Source: Candidatus Dormiibacterota bacterium
Lineage (GTDB): Bacteria; Chloroflexota; Dormibacteria; Aeolococcales; Aeolococcaceae
Direction of reading: 5' to 3'
Assembly: GCA_003153215.1 (NCBI GenBank)
Contig: PLXL01000053.1
Coordinates: 1 to 6,275, forward strand
Length of the DNA: 6,275 nucleotides
Shown here: in pieces, positions 6,168 through 6,275 of the stretch
Numbering within the stretch: the first letter of the stretch is position 1
How the letters are laid out: every line of letters begins with the position of its first letter
Program-made: the position numbers and the translations under genes
Notes under the pieces: generated by a model
What the model saw: only the letters and a program-made list of their open reading frames with translations
Told to the model about the DNA's origin: nothing
The model's database searches: none

Positions 6168-6275
6168 TTAATCTGATGGCGGCGAGGCATCAGCGGCCTC
6201 CAGGACGAGATCGACCGCGCTGGCGAGGTCAGCGCGCAAGCGGCGGCGGGAGATCCCCCGGCGGCTGGCGAGGTG
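6168..6275 (-). CDS. C-terminal end of an unidentified protein, cut by the right window edge
   Basis: A minus-strand frame enters from the right edge and ends at TAA (6170-6168). The 35 visible residues begin HLASRRGISRRRLRADLASA, continue with VDLVLEAADA, and finish with SPPSD. A basic stretch is followed by an amphipathic helix. Third codon positions are mostly G or C until the last few codons, as in the clear genes of the window, which supports this frame over the alternatives. No family is recognised. It ends about 115 bases from the tRNA-Pro fragment, on the side where an integrated element would lie, so it may be the element's outermost gene. Confidence 0.4.
   Translation of the reverse strand, partial: HLASRRGISRRRLRADLASAVDLVLEAADASPPSD

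Noticed and set aside
1..6275. CRISPR arrays, tandem repeats and insertion sequences.
   Set aside because: No regularly spaced repeats, terminal inverted repeats or transposase-like frames were seen on either strand.

Overview
This is a GC-rich window, apparently chromosomal DNA of an actinomycete-like bacterium (Actinomycetota). The lineage is inferred from a TIGR03086/MDMPI-type protein, a fragment of a DipZ-type C-terminal domain, a flavin disulfide reductase with the C-S-Y-W-G-C active site, GTG starts, and strong G/C bias at third codon positions. Genus cannot be judged.

Layout, left to right. Positions 1-2004 hold a minus-strand operon for an OpuC/ProU-type osmoprotectant ABC importer: permease, then ATPase, then a second permease that runs off the left edge. 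Both internal junctions are 4-base GTGA overlaps, each with a Shine-Dalgarno motif about 7 bases upstream. The second permease carries an apparent one-base frameshift near its N-terminus. The substrate-binding protein is not in the window. Positions 2174-2665 (plus) hold an orphan C-terminal domain of a DipZ-like protein without its membrane and thioredoxin parts. Positions 2884-4293 (minus) hold a FAD/NAD(P)-dependent disulfide oxidoreductase that is complete except for an in-frame TGA at codon 312, probably a former TGG. Positions 4294-5149 are a long gap with no convincing intact gene. It includes a less GC-rich island with a decayed small membrane-protein reading frame. Positions 5150-5728 (plus) encode an intact TIGR03086 protein whose stop codon lies inside a perfect 19-bp terminator hairpin.

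At 6000-6052 (minus) there is the 3' part of a tRNA-Pro(UGG) gene: anticodon arm, variable region, T arm, acceptor 3' strand and CCA. The acceptor 5' strand and D arm are absent. This is the usual mark of an attachment site left by a tRNA-targeting integrative element. By the geometry the element would lie to the right of 6052, and the minus-strand C-terminus at 6168-6275 would be its outermost gene.

The genes do not form one pathway. The operon takes up compatible solutes; the reductase and the TIGR03086 protein are separate redox or thiol-type functions. The common theme is decay: a frameshift, a nonsense codon, a truncated domain, a small-ORF remnant and a partial tRNA within about 6 kb. 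I see no convincing new multi-gene system. The best lead is the probable element boundary at the right edge.
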